From: Bin80 sp965207565
Lineage (GTDB): Bacteria > Bacteroidota > Rhodothermia > Rhodothermales > Bin80
DNA length: 64,000 nt
Direction: 5' to 3'
Assembly: GCA_965207565.1 (NCBI GenBank)
Contig: CBDBMQ010000008.1
Coordinates: 1-64,000, forward strand
The notes below the pieces were generated by a model. That model was not told the DNA's origin and made no database searches. It was given only the letters and a program-made list of their open reading frames with translations. Below are positions 26,976-35,176 of this stretch, one piece after another. Both the position numbers and the translations under genes were made by a program. Within the stretch, counting starts at the first letter, position 1, and each line of letters starts with the position of its first letter.

Positions 26976-28031
26976 ATGAACTCCACTTCTGCCCCTGCCT
27001 CCGCCCATGCCCTGGCGCCCGCGCCTGTGCCTGCGCCTGTGCCTCTCGATCTCGCGCTCAATCTCACGGACGACCTGAAAGCCCTCGTGCGCCAGTCGGT
27101 CGCTCCCTCAACCTTCGAAGCCTATTCGAAGGCGTGGGAACGGCTCGGGGCCTGGCTCAACCTGCAGTCCCTCTCTGTCGATGATCTGTCCGATGCCGTC
27201 CTGGCCGAGTACGTGTCCGCTCTGTTTTCCGAAGGTCTGGCGCCCGCGTCCATCCGCATCCTGGTTGCTGGCCCGAAGTTCATCCTCCGCCTCGCTGGAC
27301 GCGATGGCGTGGCAGGCCCTCTCACGCAGCGGGCCATGGCCGGTGTCTCCCGCGCTGGGCGTGACCGCGGCCGGGGCCAGTCTGCCGGTGTCTCCTGGAA
27401 AGAATCCGACCGGATCGCCCGGAAGCTCAAGGAGAAGCCCAATGCCCACGCCCCCTCTGCCTCCCTGCGCGATGGCGCAGCTGTGCGCCTGGCCTCCGAT
27501 TGCCTGCTCCGCGTGTCGGAACTCCTGGCCGTCCAGGTCGGCGATCTCTCGTTCGATGAGGATGGGAGCGGCGTCCTGTCCGTCCGATCATCCAAAACCG
27601 ACCAGACCGGCAGGGGCGCGGAGTTGTTCTTTGGAGGTGAGACTGCGGATGCGCTCCGATCATGGCTCTGGGCCCTGGGCAATGCCGTGGGTTCCCGCTC
27701 CCTCAAGGAGCTGTTTGGGCTTCCTCCGTCCCAGCACGTCTTCACGCGGGTCTGGCGAGGGGATACCGTGACGGCCGATCCGCTCTCCCACCGGCGCCTC
27801 CGTGAAATCCTGAAGAGCCATATGGGAGCGTTCCTGCCCGATGATGGGCGCCGCCGGTCTTCCCACGCCTTCCGGATCGGGAGCGCCCAGTCCCTCGCCC
27901 GGGCCGGGGGCTCGCTCGTTGATCTGCAGACCGCCGGTCGCTGGGTCGATCCCTCAATGCCGGCACGCTATTGCAAAGGGGAAATGGCGCGGCGTGGGGC
28001 GGTCGCTCGCCTCCGCTACGGGCGGAAGTGA
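26976..28031 (+). CDS. Tyrosine recombinase / phage-type integrase
   Basis: A 351-residue site-specific recombinase. After an Ala-Pro-rich head it has a SAM-like core-binding domain (about 32-125) and a catalytic domain with all six expected residues: Arg179 in LLRVSELL, Lys207, His297 and Arg300 in HAFRIG, Trp323 in GRW, and Tyr332. The ATG at 26976 is chosen; the frame is open 39 codons further up. GC and codon use are strikingly higher than in eda next door. It sits at the end of the Sel1 gene array, pointing into it. Confidence 0.88.
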   Translation: MNSTSAPASAHALAPAPVPAPVPLDLALNLTDDLKALVRQSVAPSTFEAYSKAWERLGAWLNLQSLSVDDLSDAVLAEYVSALFSEGLAPASIRILVAGPKFILRLAGRDGVAGPLTQRAMAGVSRAGRDRGRGQSAGVSWKESDRIARKLKEKPNAHAPSASLRDGAAVRLASDCLLRVSELLAVQVGDLSFDEDGSGVLSVRSSKTDQTGRGAELFFGGETADALRSWLWALGNAVGSRSLKELFGLPPSQHVFTRVWRGDTVTADPLSHRRLREILKSHMGAFLPDDGRRRSSHAFRIGSAQSLARAGGSLVDLQTAGRWVDPSMPARYCKGEMARRGAVARLRYGRK

Positions 28032-28048
28032 GGCGTGAGGCCTGAGGC

Positions 28049-28080
28049 CTGAAATCCGTGGCGGGGGCTTGGCCCCTATG
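28049..28080. repeat. Sel1-array intergenic element, degenerate copy 1
   Basis: Begins CTGAAATCCGTGG like the copies between the Sel1 genes and leads into CCCTATG. It directly follows the recombinase stop, so the recombinase is joined to the array by the same element. Confidence 0.55.
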
Positions 28081-28082
28081 CC

Positions 28083-28664
28083 CTATTCTTCCTGCTCCGC
28101 CTTCCGGGCCTCGATCCGGCCTTGTATTTCCAGCGCCCGTTCCTGGGCGGCCTCCACCTGTGCGGAGGTCATGTGCTCGCGTAGTTTCCCGAGGGCTTCG
28201 GCGAGGGCTTCGGCGATGTCTCCCTGCTCCGCTGCCTTGGCTAAGATGAGCCATGCGTAGGCCTCCGTGAAGTCTCGCTCCACGCCCTCGCCGGTGGCGT
28301 AGGCAAAGCCCAGCTTAGCCTGCGCGGCTGCGTTTTCCTGGTCGGCTGCTTTCCGGTACCACTCGGCAGCGATCCTGTAATTTTGGAGCACGCCCTCGCC
28401 GTAGCTGTAGCTTCTGCCCAGTGCGTGCTGCGCCCCGGCGTGTCCCTGCCCTGCCGACCTACTGAACCAGCGGACAGCCTTCTTGTGGTCTTGCCCCACT
28501 CCATCTCCGAAGAAGTAGGCGTTCCCCAGCTCGTACTGTGCCTCTGCGTCTCCCTGCCCCACCTTTGCCAGTAGCTCTGCCAGGTATCCCTCAACGCCCT
28601 GCCCGTTGGCCGTCCCTGCTGCGATCAGAAGGGCTGCGGCGATCAGCGTGGTTGCTTTGGTCAT
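28083..28664 (-). CDS. Exported Sel1-repeat protein 1
   Basis: A 193-residue protein: the shared signal peptide (MTKATTLIAAALLIAAGTANGQ), about four Sel1/TPR-like 36-residue repeats (AEAQYELGNAYFFGDGVGQD and similar), and the C-terminal helix common to most array members (ERALEIQGRIEARKAEQEE). Sel1 repeats form alpha solenoids that bind proteins; the role is probably periplasmic or surface binding. Last gene of the array in transcription order, converging on the recombinase. Confidence 0.8.
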   Translation of the reverse strand: MTKATTLIAAALLIAAGTANGQGVEGYLAELLAKVGQGDAEAQYELGNAYFFGDGVGQDHKKAVRWFSRSAGQGHAGAQHALGRSYSYGEGVLQNYRIAAEWYRKAADQENAAAQAKLGFAYATGEGVERDFTEAYAWLILAKAAEQGDIAEALAEALGKLREHMTSAQVEAAQERALEIQGRIEARKAEQEE

Positions 28665-28752
28665 GGTCTCGGTGCTTCGTGCTTCGTTTCCCGTGCCTAC
28701 GCAGGCGCTCCTGCCTTGATCCACGCCTCCTTGCCCCCTCTGCTTCCGAATC

Positions 28753-28779
28753 CCGAATCCCGTGGGGCTGGAATCTATA
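28753..28779. repeat. Sel1-array intergenic element, copy 2
   Basis: CCGAATCCCGTGGGGCTGGA and the following atctatag, close to the consensus; its 3' end covers the stop codon of Sel1 gene 2. Confidence 0.8.
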
Positions 28780-29296
28780 GCTTTGCCAGGCCTGCGAGGA
28801 TTTCCCCCGCGTCGGCGTGTCCCTGGTCTGCGGCTTTCGTCCACCAGCGGACGGCCTCCGCGTGGTCTTGCTCCACTCCCTCGCCGAAGTGGTAGGCCTC
28901 TCCCAGTTCGTACTGCGCTTCTGCGTGTCCCTGCTCCGCCGCCTTCGTCCACCAGTCGACGGCCTCTTCGGGGTCTTGCTCCACTCCCTGGCCGAAGTAG
29001 TAGGCCTCGCCCAGCCTGTACTGCGCATCGGCGTGTCCCTGCTCCGCCGCCTTCGTCCACCGGTCGACGGCCTTCGTCCACCGGTCGACGCCCTCTTCGA
29101 GGTCTTCCTCTACGCCCTGGCCGAAGTAGTAGGCCTCGCCCAGCAGGTACTGCGCCTCCGCGTCTCCCTGCTCCGCCTTTGCCGACAGCTCTTCTATCGA
29201 TTGCGCCTCGGCGTCTTCCGGCCCCCTAGATGAGGGCGTGCACGCCCCTGCCACGATCAGGATTGCTGCTGCTGCCAGTGTACTTGCTCGGTTCAT
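28775..29296 (-). CDS. Sel1-repeat lipoprotein 2
   Basis: 173 residues. The leader (MNRASTLAAAAILIVAGAC) ends in the lipobox VAGAC, so unlike gene 1 it should be lipid-anchored. Three to four Sel1 repeats with the consensus AEAQYLLGEAYYFGQGVEED follow, including a duplicated VDRWTKA. It lacks the common C-terminal helix of the other members and stops right after a repeat (AGEILAGLAKL). Opposite and alternative frames are open here because of high GC and repeats; they are not genes. Confidence 0.78.
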   Translation of the reverse strand: MNRASTLAAAAILIVAGACTPSSRGPEDAEAQSIEELSAKAEQGDAEAQYLLGEAYYFGQGVEEDLEEGVDRWTKAVDRWTKAAEQGHADAQYRLGEAYYFGQGVEQDPEEAVDWWTKAAEQGHAEAQYELGEAYHFGEGVEQDHAEAVRWWTKAADQGHADAGEILAGLAKL

Positions 29297-29388
29297 GGGT
29301 CTGCGGTCGGTCTGGTTTCCCGAATCTACTCCAGCGCCTCCGTTTTGATCCGCTCCCCGTGTGTCCATTGCCCCTCTGCTTCCGAATC

Positions 29389-29413
29389 CCGAAATCCATG
29401 GGGCGGGGACTAT
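29389..29413. repeat. Sel1-array intergenic element, copy 3
   Basis: CCGAAATCCATGGGGCGGGG followed by ACTATT, between Sel1 genes 2 and 3. Preceded by the second conserved piece of the element (TTTGATCC near 29344). Confidence 0.7.
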
Positions 29414-30180
29414 TCTTGCTCCGCCTTCCGGGCCTCGATCCGGGCTTGTATTTCCAGCGCCAATTCCTGGGCGGCCGCTATCTGTCCGGGGGGCATGTGC
29501 TTGCTTAGCCCCTCGAGGGATTCGGTGACGTCTTCGCCCCCTGCCTTGGCTAAAATGAGCCATGCGTAGGCTTCCGTGGCGTCTGCCTCCACGCCCCGGC
29601 CAAGGGTGTAGGCTGCGCCCAGGTTGGTCTGTGCCCTTGCGAGTCCCTGCTCTGCCGCCTTCCTGTACCACTCGGCGGCCATCCTGTAATTTTGGGGCAC
29701 GCCCTCTCCGCTGCTGTAGGCCATGCCCAGCCAGTACTGCGCCTGGGGGTATCCCTGCTCTGCCGCCTTCCGGTACCAGTGGACGGACTGGGCGTGGTCT
29801 TCCTCCACGCCCCACCAGCCACGGAGGTAGGCGAGTCCCAGCAGTGTCTGCGCCACTTCGTGTCCCTGCTCGGCGGCTTTCCGAAGCCATCGGAGGCCCC
29901 GCTCCCTGTCTTGCTCCACGCCCCAGCCACGGAGGTAGGCGAAGCCCAGCGAGTACTGTGCCTCGGCGTGTCCCTGCTCGGCTGCCTTCCTGAACCAGTA
30001 GGCGGAGAGGGTCCAGTCTTCCTCCACGCCCTTGCCCCGTCGGTAGCTATCGCCCAGCGAGTACTGCGCCTCTGCGTCTCCCTGCTCCGCTTTCGCCCGC
30101 TGCGCTTCAATGCTCTGCCCGTTGGCCGTCCCTGCTGCGATCAGGAGGGCTGCGGCGATCAGTGTGGTTGCCTTGGTCAT
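29410..30180 (-). CDS. Exported Sel1-repeat protein 3
   Basis: 256 residues with the shared non-lipid signal peptide (ending AGTANGQ), about six Sel1 repeats (AEAQYSLGFAYLRGWGVEQD type) and the shared C-terminal helix (ELALEIQARIEARKAEQE). The next-to-last segment VPQNYRMAAEWYRKAAEQG recurs in genes 1, 4 and 7 at the same place, showing that the genes arose by duplication. Confidence 0.8.
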   Translation of the reverse strand: MTKATTLIAAALLIAAGTANGQSIEAQRAKAEQGDAEAQYSLGDSYRRGKGVEEDWTLSAYWFRKAAEQGHAEAQYSLGFAYLRGWGVEQDRERGLRWLRKAAEQGHEVAQTLLGLAYLRGWWGVEEDHAQSVHWYRKAAEQGYPQAQYWLGMAYSSGEGVPQNYRMAAEWYRKAAEQGLARAQTNLGAAYTLGRGVEADATEAYAWLILAKAGGEDVTESLEGLSKHMPPGQIAAAQELALEIQARIEARKAEQE

Positions 30181-30191
30181 GGTGTGTGCCT

Positions 30192-30218
30192 CTGAAATCC
30201 GTGGGGCTGGAATCTATG
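30192..30218. repeat. Sel1-array intergenic element, copy 4
   Basis: CTGAAATCCGTGGGGCTGGA followed by atctatgg, an almost perfect match to copy 6, between Sel1 genes 3 and 4. Confidence 0.8.
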
Positions 30219-30250
30219 GTCTATGCCCCTATGCTCTGTGCTCTAGTCCT

Positions 30251-31234
30251 CTATGGGTTCTGCGCTGCCTTCCGGGCCTCGATCCGGGCTTGTATTTCCA
30301 GCGCCAGTTCCTGGGCGGCCGCTATCTGTGCGGGGGGCATTTCCTCGCGTAGCCCCTCGAGGACTTCGGTGACGTCTTCGCCCCCTGCCTTGGCTAAAAT
30401 GAACCATGCGTGGGCTTCCGTCAAGTCTTGCTCCACTCCCTCGCCAAGGCCGTAGGCGGCGCCCATCCGAATCTGTGCCTCCGCGTTTCCCTGCTCTGCC
30501 GCCTTCCTGTTCCACTCGGCAGCCATCCTGTAATTTTGGAGCACGCCCTCGCCGTGGTAATAGGCGGCGCCCATCCGAATCTGCGCCTCCGCGTTTCCCT
30601 GCTCTGCGGCTTTCCGGTACCAGTGGATGGCCTGTTCGAAGTCTTGCTCCACGCCCCAGCCGTAAAAGTAGTCCTCGGCCATCCGAATCTGCGCCTTTTC
30701 CTCTCCCTGCTCCGCGGCCTTCCGGTACCAGTAGACGGCTTGGTCATCGTCTTGCTCCACGCCCTCGCCCATGTCGTAGGCGAGTCCCAGCTCGTACTGT
30801 GCCTCTGCGTGTCCCTGCTCTGCGGCCTTCCTGTACCAGTGGATGGCCTGCTCCCAGTCTTGCTTCACGCCCTCGCCCCCGTAAAAGTAGACCAGGGCCA
30901 GCGTGTACTGGGCCTCTGCGTGTCCCTGCTCGGCTGCTTTGCGATACGAGCGGATGGCCAGCTGGTACCAGTGGGCGGCCTGATCATGGTCTTGCTCCAC
31001 GCCTCTGCCGTAGTAGTAGGCGAGGCCTAGCTGGTACTGTGCCTCGGCGTGTCCTTGCTCTGCGGCTTTCCGAAACCAGTGGAAGGCCTGCTCCCAGTCT
31101 TCCTCCACGCCCTCGCCCGAGAAGTAGGCGAGGCCCCGCTCGTACTGCGCCTCAGGGTCCTGCGTGCACGCCCCTGCTGTGATCAGAAGGGCTGCGGCGA
31201 TCGCGATCAGTGTGGTTGCCTTGGTCTTGGTCAT
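30251..31234 (-). CDS. Sel1-repeat lipoprotein 4
   Basis: 327 residues. The leader is the shared one with a changed end, LLITAGAC, creating a lipobox, so this member is predicted to be lipid-anchored. Seven to eight Sel1 repeats; one is interrupted by an inserted half-unit (HWYQLAIRSYRKAAEQG). The C-terminal helix matches the family but ends RKAAQNP. The gap to gene 5 is only 16 bases including the stop, so 5 and 4 are co-transcribed. Confidence 0.8.
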   Translation of the reverse strand: MTKTKATTLIAIAAALLITAGACTQDPEAQYERGLAYFSGEGVEEDWEQAFHWFRKAAEQGHAEAQYQLGLAYYYGRGVEQDHDQAAHWYQLAIRSYRKAAEQGHAEAQYTLALVYFYGGEGVKQDWEQAIHWYRKAAEQGHAEAQYELGLAYDMGEGVEQDDDQAVYWYRKAAEQGEEKAQIRMAEDYFYGWGVEQDFEQAIHWYRKAAEQGNAEAQIRMGAAYYHGEGVLQNYRMAAEWNRKAAEQGNAEAQIRMGAAYGLGEGVEQDLTEAHAWFILAKAGGEDVTEVLEGLREEMPPAQIAAAQELALEIQARIEARKAAQNP

Positions 31235-31245
31235 GGTGCTTGCCC

Positions 31246-32808
31246 CTATTCTTCCTGCTCCGCCTTCCGGGCCTCGATGCGGTTTTGTATTTCCAGCGCC
31301 AATTCCTGGGCGGCCTCCACCTGTGCGGGGGTTAGAAACTCGCGTAGTCTCCCGAGGGTTTCGGTGAATTCTGCGCGCCCTGTGACGTCTGCGCCCCCTG
31401 CCTTGGCTAAAATGAACCATGCGTAGGATACCGTGAGATCTAGCTCCACGCCCTCTCCAAGGCCGTAGGCGCTTCCCATCCGAAACTGCGCGTCTGCGTC
31501 TCCCTGCTCCGCTGCTTTCCGGTACCAGTGCACGGCCTGTTCGTGATCTTGCTCCACGCCCTGGCCGAAGCGGTAGGCGAGGCCCAGCATGTACTGCGCT
31601 TCTGCGTGTCCCTGCTCCGCTGCCTGCCGGTACCAGTGGGCCGCCTGCTCATCGTCTTCCTCCACGCCCTCTCCGTGGCGGTAGGCCTCGCCCAGACTGA
31701 ACTGCGCCCGTGCGTCTCCCTGCTCCGCCTTCGCCTTAGCTGCCGCTGCTTGGTTCTGCTCCGCCTTCGCCTTAGCTGCCGCTGCTCGGTTCTGCTCCGC
31801 CTGGGCCTCGATCTCTTCGAAGCGCTGGGTAGCTAACTCCTGCGCCCTCGCTACTTCGGCGGGCGTCATTCGCCGGCGCAGGTTTTCTAGCGTTTCTTCG
31901 GTCACCTGCCCTTCCGCCTTGGACAACAAGCTCAGCCAGATATACGCCTGCGTGAAATCCTGCTTCACGCCCTCGCCGGAGAGATAGGCTTTGGCGAGCA
32001 TGGATTGGGCCTCTGCGTCTCCCTGCTCCGCTGCTTTCCGGTACCAGTGGACCGCCTGGGCCATGTCTGCCTCCACGGCCTTGCCTCCGGCATAGGCGTG
32101 CCCCAGGGCGAGTTGCGCCCTCGCTACTTCGGTGGGCGTCATTCGCTCGGACATGAATTGTAGCATTCGGCCGACATTCTCGCCGTTCGCCCCGGACAAG
32201 CTGTACCAGATGTATGCCTGCGTGTCATTCTCCTCCACTCCGTTTCCGATGCCGTAGGCGTATCCCAGCCAGTACTGCGCTTCTGCGTGTCCCTGCTCTG
32301 CTGCCTTGCGGTACCAGTGGACGGACTGCTCGCGGTCTCGCTCCGCACGGGCCAGTCTGTACTGTGCCTCTGCGTGTCCCTGCTCTGCTGCCTTGCGAAG
32401 CCAGTGGACCGCCTGCTCCTGGTCTTGCTCCACGCCGAGGCCGTCTTCGTAGAACATGCTCAGTCTGTACTGTGCCTCTGCGTGTCCCTGCTCCGCTGCT
32501 TTCCTGAACCACTCGGAGGCGATCACTTGGCTATACAGCACGCCCCTGCCGGTGCCGTAGGCTTCGCCCAGTCCGTACTGCGCCCGCGCGTGTCCCTGCT
32601 CCGCCGCCTGCCTCCACCAATGGAGGCCCAAGACGCGGTCTTGCTCCACGCCTTCGCCGTGGTAGTAGGCTGCGCCGAGTTCGTACTGCGCCTCCGCGTC
32701 TCCCTGCTCCGCCTTCGCCTGCTGCGCTTCAACGCCCTGCCCGTTGGCCGTCCCTGCTGCGATCAGAAGAGCTGCGGCGATCGCGATTAGCGTGGTTGCT
32801 TTGGTCAT
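31246..32808 (-). CDS. Long exported Sel1-repeat protein 5 (two-part)
   Basis: 520 residues: shared signal peptide, a first set of repeats, the family C-terminal helix in the middle (MTPAEVARAQELATQRFEEIEAQAEQ), then a linker with a 13-residue duplication (EQNRAAAAKAKA/EQNQAAAAKAKA), a second set of repeats and a second C-terminal helix. It looks like two array members fused head to tail after loss of the intergenic part. Another MTPAEVARAQLALGHAYAGG occurs internally. Confidence 0.8.
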   Translation of the reverse strand: MTKATTLIAIAAALLIAAGTANGQGVEAQQAKAEQGDAEAQYELGAAYYHGEGVEQDRVLGLHWWRQAAEQGHARAQYGLGEAYGTGRGVLYSQVIASEWFRKAAEQGHAEAQYRLSMFYEDGLGVEQDQEQAVHWLRKAAEQGHAEAQYRLARAERDREQSVHWYRKAAEQGHAEAQYWLGYAYGIGNGVEENDTQAYIWYSLSGANGENVGRMLQFMSERMTPTEVARAQLALGHAYAGGKAVEADMAQAVHWYRKAAEQGDAEAQSMLAKAYLSGEGVKQDFTQAYIWLSLLSKAEGQVTEETLENLRRRMTPAEVARAQELATQRFEEIEAQAEQNRAAAAKAKAEQNQAAAAKAKAEQGDARAQFSLGEAYRHGEGVEEDDEQAAHWYRQAAEQGHAEAQYMLGLAYRFGQGVEQDHEQAVHWYRKAAEQGDADAQFRMGSAYGLGEGVELDLTVSYAWFILAKAGGADVTGRAEFTETLGRLREFLTPAQVEAAQELALEIQNRIEARKAEQEE

Positions 32809-32893
32809 GGTCTTGGTGCTTGATTCCTCAGTTGCTTATTCCTCCGCTCTACTCCGCTGCCCCTGTCTTGATCCTTGCCCCCCGCCTCGGCTT

Positions 32894-32920
32894 CCGAAAT
32901 CCGCGGGGCTGGAATGGTGC
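32894..32920. repeat. Sel1-array intergenic element, copy 5
   Basis: CCGAAATCCGCGGGGCTGGA then a divergent end (ATGGTGCATGG), between Sel1 genes 5 and 6; preceded by the CTTGATCC piece near 32870. Confidence 0.75.
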
Positions 32921-32933
32921 ATGGTGTCTGGGC

Positions 32934-33596
32934 CTATTCTTCCTGTTCCTCCGCCCTCCTCCCGAACCAGTAGGCGGCTTGTTCCTGGTCTTCCTCCACG
33001 CCCTTGCCGTTGAGGTAGGCCGCCCCCAGCATGATCTGCGCCTCTACGTCTCCCTGCTCTGCTGCCTTCCGAAACCAGTGGACTGCCTGCTCGTAGTCTT
33101 GCGCCACGCCATCTCCCTGATCGTAGGCGTTTCCCAGCGAGAACTGCGCACTGGCGTGTCCCTGCTCTGCCGCCTTCCGGTACCAGTCGATAGCCTGCCC
33201 CCGGTCTTGCTCCACGCCCCAGCCGCGGTCGTAGGACAATCCCATCAATACCTGTCCTTCCGCATCTCCCTGCTCTGCCGCCTTGCTCCACCATTGGATG
33301 GCCTGTTCGTAGTCCTGCTCTACGCCCCAGCCGTTGGAGTAGGCACGGCCCAGCCAGATCTGTCCTTCCGCATCTCCCTGCTCTGCCGCCTTGCTCCACC
33401 ATTGGATGGCCTGTTCGTAGTCCTGCCCCACGCCCCTGCCGTTTTTGTAGGCGAGGCCCAGCCAGATCTGTGCCTCCGCCTCTCCCTGCTCCGCCTTCGC
33501 CCGCTGCGCTTCAATGCCCTGCCCGTTGGCCGCCCCTGCTACGATCAGGAGGACTGCGGCGATCAGTGTGGTTGCCTTGGTCATGGTCTTGGTCAT
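32934..33596 (-). CDS. Exported Sel1-repeat protein 6
   Basis: 220 residues with the shared signal peptide preceded by an extra MTK (MTKTMTKATT), so translation may start at either Met. Five Sel1 repeats; two adjacent ones (QIWLGRAYSNGWGVEQDYEQ type) are nearly identical, suggesting recent duplication. The usual C-terminal helix is reduced to FGRRAEEQEE. It follows gene 7 after 11 bases. Confidence 0.8.
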   Translation of the reverse strand: MTKTMTKATTLIAAVLLIVAGAANGQGIEAQRAKAEQGEAEAQIWLGLAYKNGRGVGQDYEQAIQWWSKAAEQGDAEGQIWLGRAYSNGWGVEQDYEQAIQWWSKAAEQGDAEGQVLMGLSYDRGWGVEQDRGQAIDWYRKAAEQGHASAQFSLGNAYDQGDGVAQDYEQAVHWFRKAAEQGDVEAQIMLGAAYLNGKGVEEDQEQAAYWFGRRAEEQEE

Positions 33597-33607
33597 GGTG
33601 CCTGCCC

Positions 33608-34606
33608 CTATTCTTGCTGCCCCTTACGGGCCTCGATCCGGTCTTGTATTTCCAGCGCCAGTTCCTGGGCGGACGCTATCTGTCCGGGTGTCATTTGGTC
33701 GCGTAGCCTCTCGAGGATTTCGGTGACGTCTTCGCCCCCTGCCTTGGCTAAAATGAACCATGCGTAGGCTTCCGTGGGGTCTTTCTCCACGCCCCGTCCC
33801 AAGGCGTAGGCTATGCCCAGATTCTTCTGCGCCCTGGCGTATCCCTGCTCCGCCGCCTGCCTGAACCACTCGGCAGCTGTCCTGTAATTTTGGAGCACGC
33901 CATCGCCCTGGTAGTAGGCCGCGCCCATGTGGTTCTGCGCCCTGACGTCTCCCTGCTCCGCCGCCTGCCTGAACCAGTGGACTGACTGCTCGGCGTCTTG
34001 CTCCACGCCCAATCCCTTGGCGTAGGCGTTGCCCAGCAATGCCTGCGCGTGTTCGTTTCCCTGCTCCGCTGCCTGCCTCCACCAGTAGACGGCCCGAACC
34101 CTGTCCTGCTCCACGCCCTCGCCAAAGGCGTAGGCGAGGCCCAGCTTGGCCTGCGCGTCTGCGTGTCCCTGCTCTGCCGCCTTCCTGTACCAGTAGGCCG
34201 CCTGCCCGTCGTCTTTCCCTGCGCCCGTGCCTCCGTGCGAGTCGTAAGACAATCCCAGCATGTACTGTGCTTTTGCATGTCCCTGCTCTGCCGCCTTCCT
34301 GTACCAGTAGGCCGCCTGCCCGTCGTCTTTCCCTGCGCCCGTGCCTCCGTGCGAGTCGTAAGACAATCCCAGCATGTACTGTGCTTTTGCGTGTCCCTGC
34401 TCTGCCGCCTTCTTCCACCACTGGACACCCTGGGCGCGATCTTGCTCCACCCCCTCCCATCCGAAGTAGTAGGCGTGGCCCTGCTCGTACTGCGCTTCTG
34501 CGTCTCCCTGCTCCGCTTTAGCCCGCTGCGCTTCAATGCTCTGCCCGTTGGCCGTCCCTGCTACGATCAGAAGGGCTGCGGCGATCAGTGTGGTTGCCTT
34601 GGTCAT
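33608..34606 (-). CDS. Exported Sel1-repeat protein 7
   Basis: 332 residues from the ATG at 34606, which restores the shared signal peptide; the frame is open about 184 codons further upstream, but that part is intergenic element and a decayed gene. About seven Sel1 repeats and the shared C-terminal helix. A 38-residue unit around QYMLGLSYDSHGGTGAGKDD is present twice with a single silent base difference, a very recent duplication. Confidence 0.8.
   Translation of the reverse strand: MTKATTLIAAALLIVAGTANGQSIEAQRAKAEQGDAEAQYEQGHAYYFGWEGVEQDRAQGVQWWKKAAEQGHAKAQYMLGLSYDSHGGTGAGKDDGQAAYWYRKAAEQGHAKAQYMLGLSYDSHGGTGAGKDDGQAAYWYRKAAEQGHADAQAKLGLAYAFGEGVEQDRVRAVYWWRQAAEQGNEHAQALLGNAYAKGLGVEQDAEQSVHWFRQAAEQGDVRAQNHMGAAYYQGDGVLQNYRTAAEWFRQAAEQGYARAQKNLGIAYALGRGVEKDPTEAYAWFILAKAGGEDVTEILERLRDQMTPGQIASAQELALEIQDRIEARKGQQE
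34164..34391. repeat. 114-base direct tandem duplication in Sel1 gene 7
   Basis: Two adjacent 114-base copies (limits approximate) that I can tell apart only at one base (tttgcatgt against tttgcgtgt). Each is 38 codons, two more than the usual 36-residue Sel1 period, so frame is kept. Confidence 0.85.
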
Positions 34607-34696
34607 GCTCGGTGCCTCGGTTGCTTGTTGTTTCCTCCGTGCCTGCTCTCTACGCCTGCGCCTCCGTCTTGATCCCTGCCCCATGGTGCTGCGCCT

Positions 34697-34723
34697 CCGA
34701 AATCCGTGGGGCTGGAATCTATG
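34697..34723. repeat. Sel1-array intergenic element, copy 6
   Basis: CCGAAATCCGTGGGGCTGGA followed by atctatg, the best consensus copy, upstream of Sel1 gene 7. The companion piece GCCTCCGTCTTGATCC is about 30 bases before it, and a further GCTCCCGCCTTGATC occurs near 34808. Confidence 0.8.
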
Positions 34724-34879
34724 CTCTGGGGCTAGGGCTTCTTCCCCGTCTGCCTCGTGAGATTTCGCCTTGGTCCACCTGCAAGTAGTTCCTCCGCGCC
34801 TGCGTCGGCGCTCCCGCCTTGATCTGCCCCAGTGTCGTTTTTCGCCCTCGTTCCCGCTCTGTTGCTCATGTATTCGCGT

Positions 34880-35176
34880 CCCTGGATCTTTGCCGCCCAG
34901 CTGCGCCCTGAACCGCTTGACGTCTGCCTCGATCTCCTCCGCACACTCGTCCGTCCACTCTTGCACCGCCGTGGGAAAATCCGCGTCTCGCCAGATACAG
35001 GCCTGGAAACTCAACCACCGCCCTTCCTCCCGCACGCTACCACTGGGTGCCATCTCGTACAGAGCCTGATTTCCCTGCCAGTGCCCGTCTTCGCGCTCCG
35101 CCCCGGTTTCCAAGAGCACCAGTCCAAGAACGTATTGTCGCCAGCTTCGTTCAGACAATAAAGGCTGAGATGATAC
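34880..35176 (-). pseudogene. Possible decayed gene beside the Sel1 array
   Basis: One minus-strand frame encodes WRQYVLGLVLLETGAEREDG and IWRDADFPTAVQEWTDECAEEIEADVKRF, which looks like real protein, but has only a TTG start (35158). A second frame entering from 35217 (MSDSMNIEPSLRGMYHLSLYCLNE) shifts into it near 35150. It has no stop of its own and runs into Sel1 gene 7. Probably a damaged gene; family not recognised. Confidence 0.35.

Noticed and set aside
26894..34723. Calling the recombinase plus Sel1 array an integron
   Set aside because: The recombinase lacks the IntI-specific insert as far as I can see, cassettes point toward it, and the intergenic element has only weak dyad symmetry, unlike attC.
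28083..35158. Long open frames on the plus strand and in other minus frames through the Sel1 genes
   Set aside because: High GC and 108-base coding repeats keep several frames open. Only the frames with signal peptides and Sel1 consensus make protein sense; the others are Arg/Pro-rich shadows.
34607..35158. A 516-residue Sel1 protein starting at 35158
   Set aside because: The extra N-terminus runs through the intergenic element and a decayed frame. The internal ATG at 34606 restores the signal peptide shared by the family.
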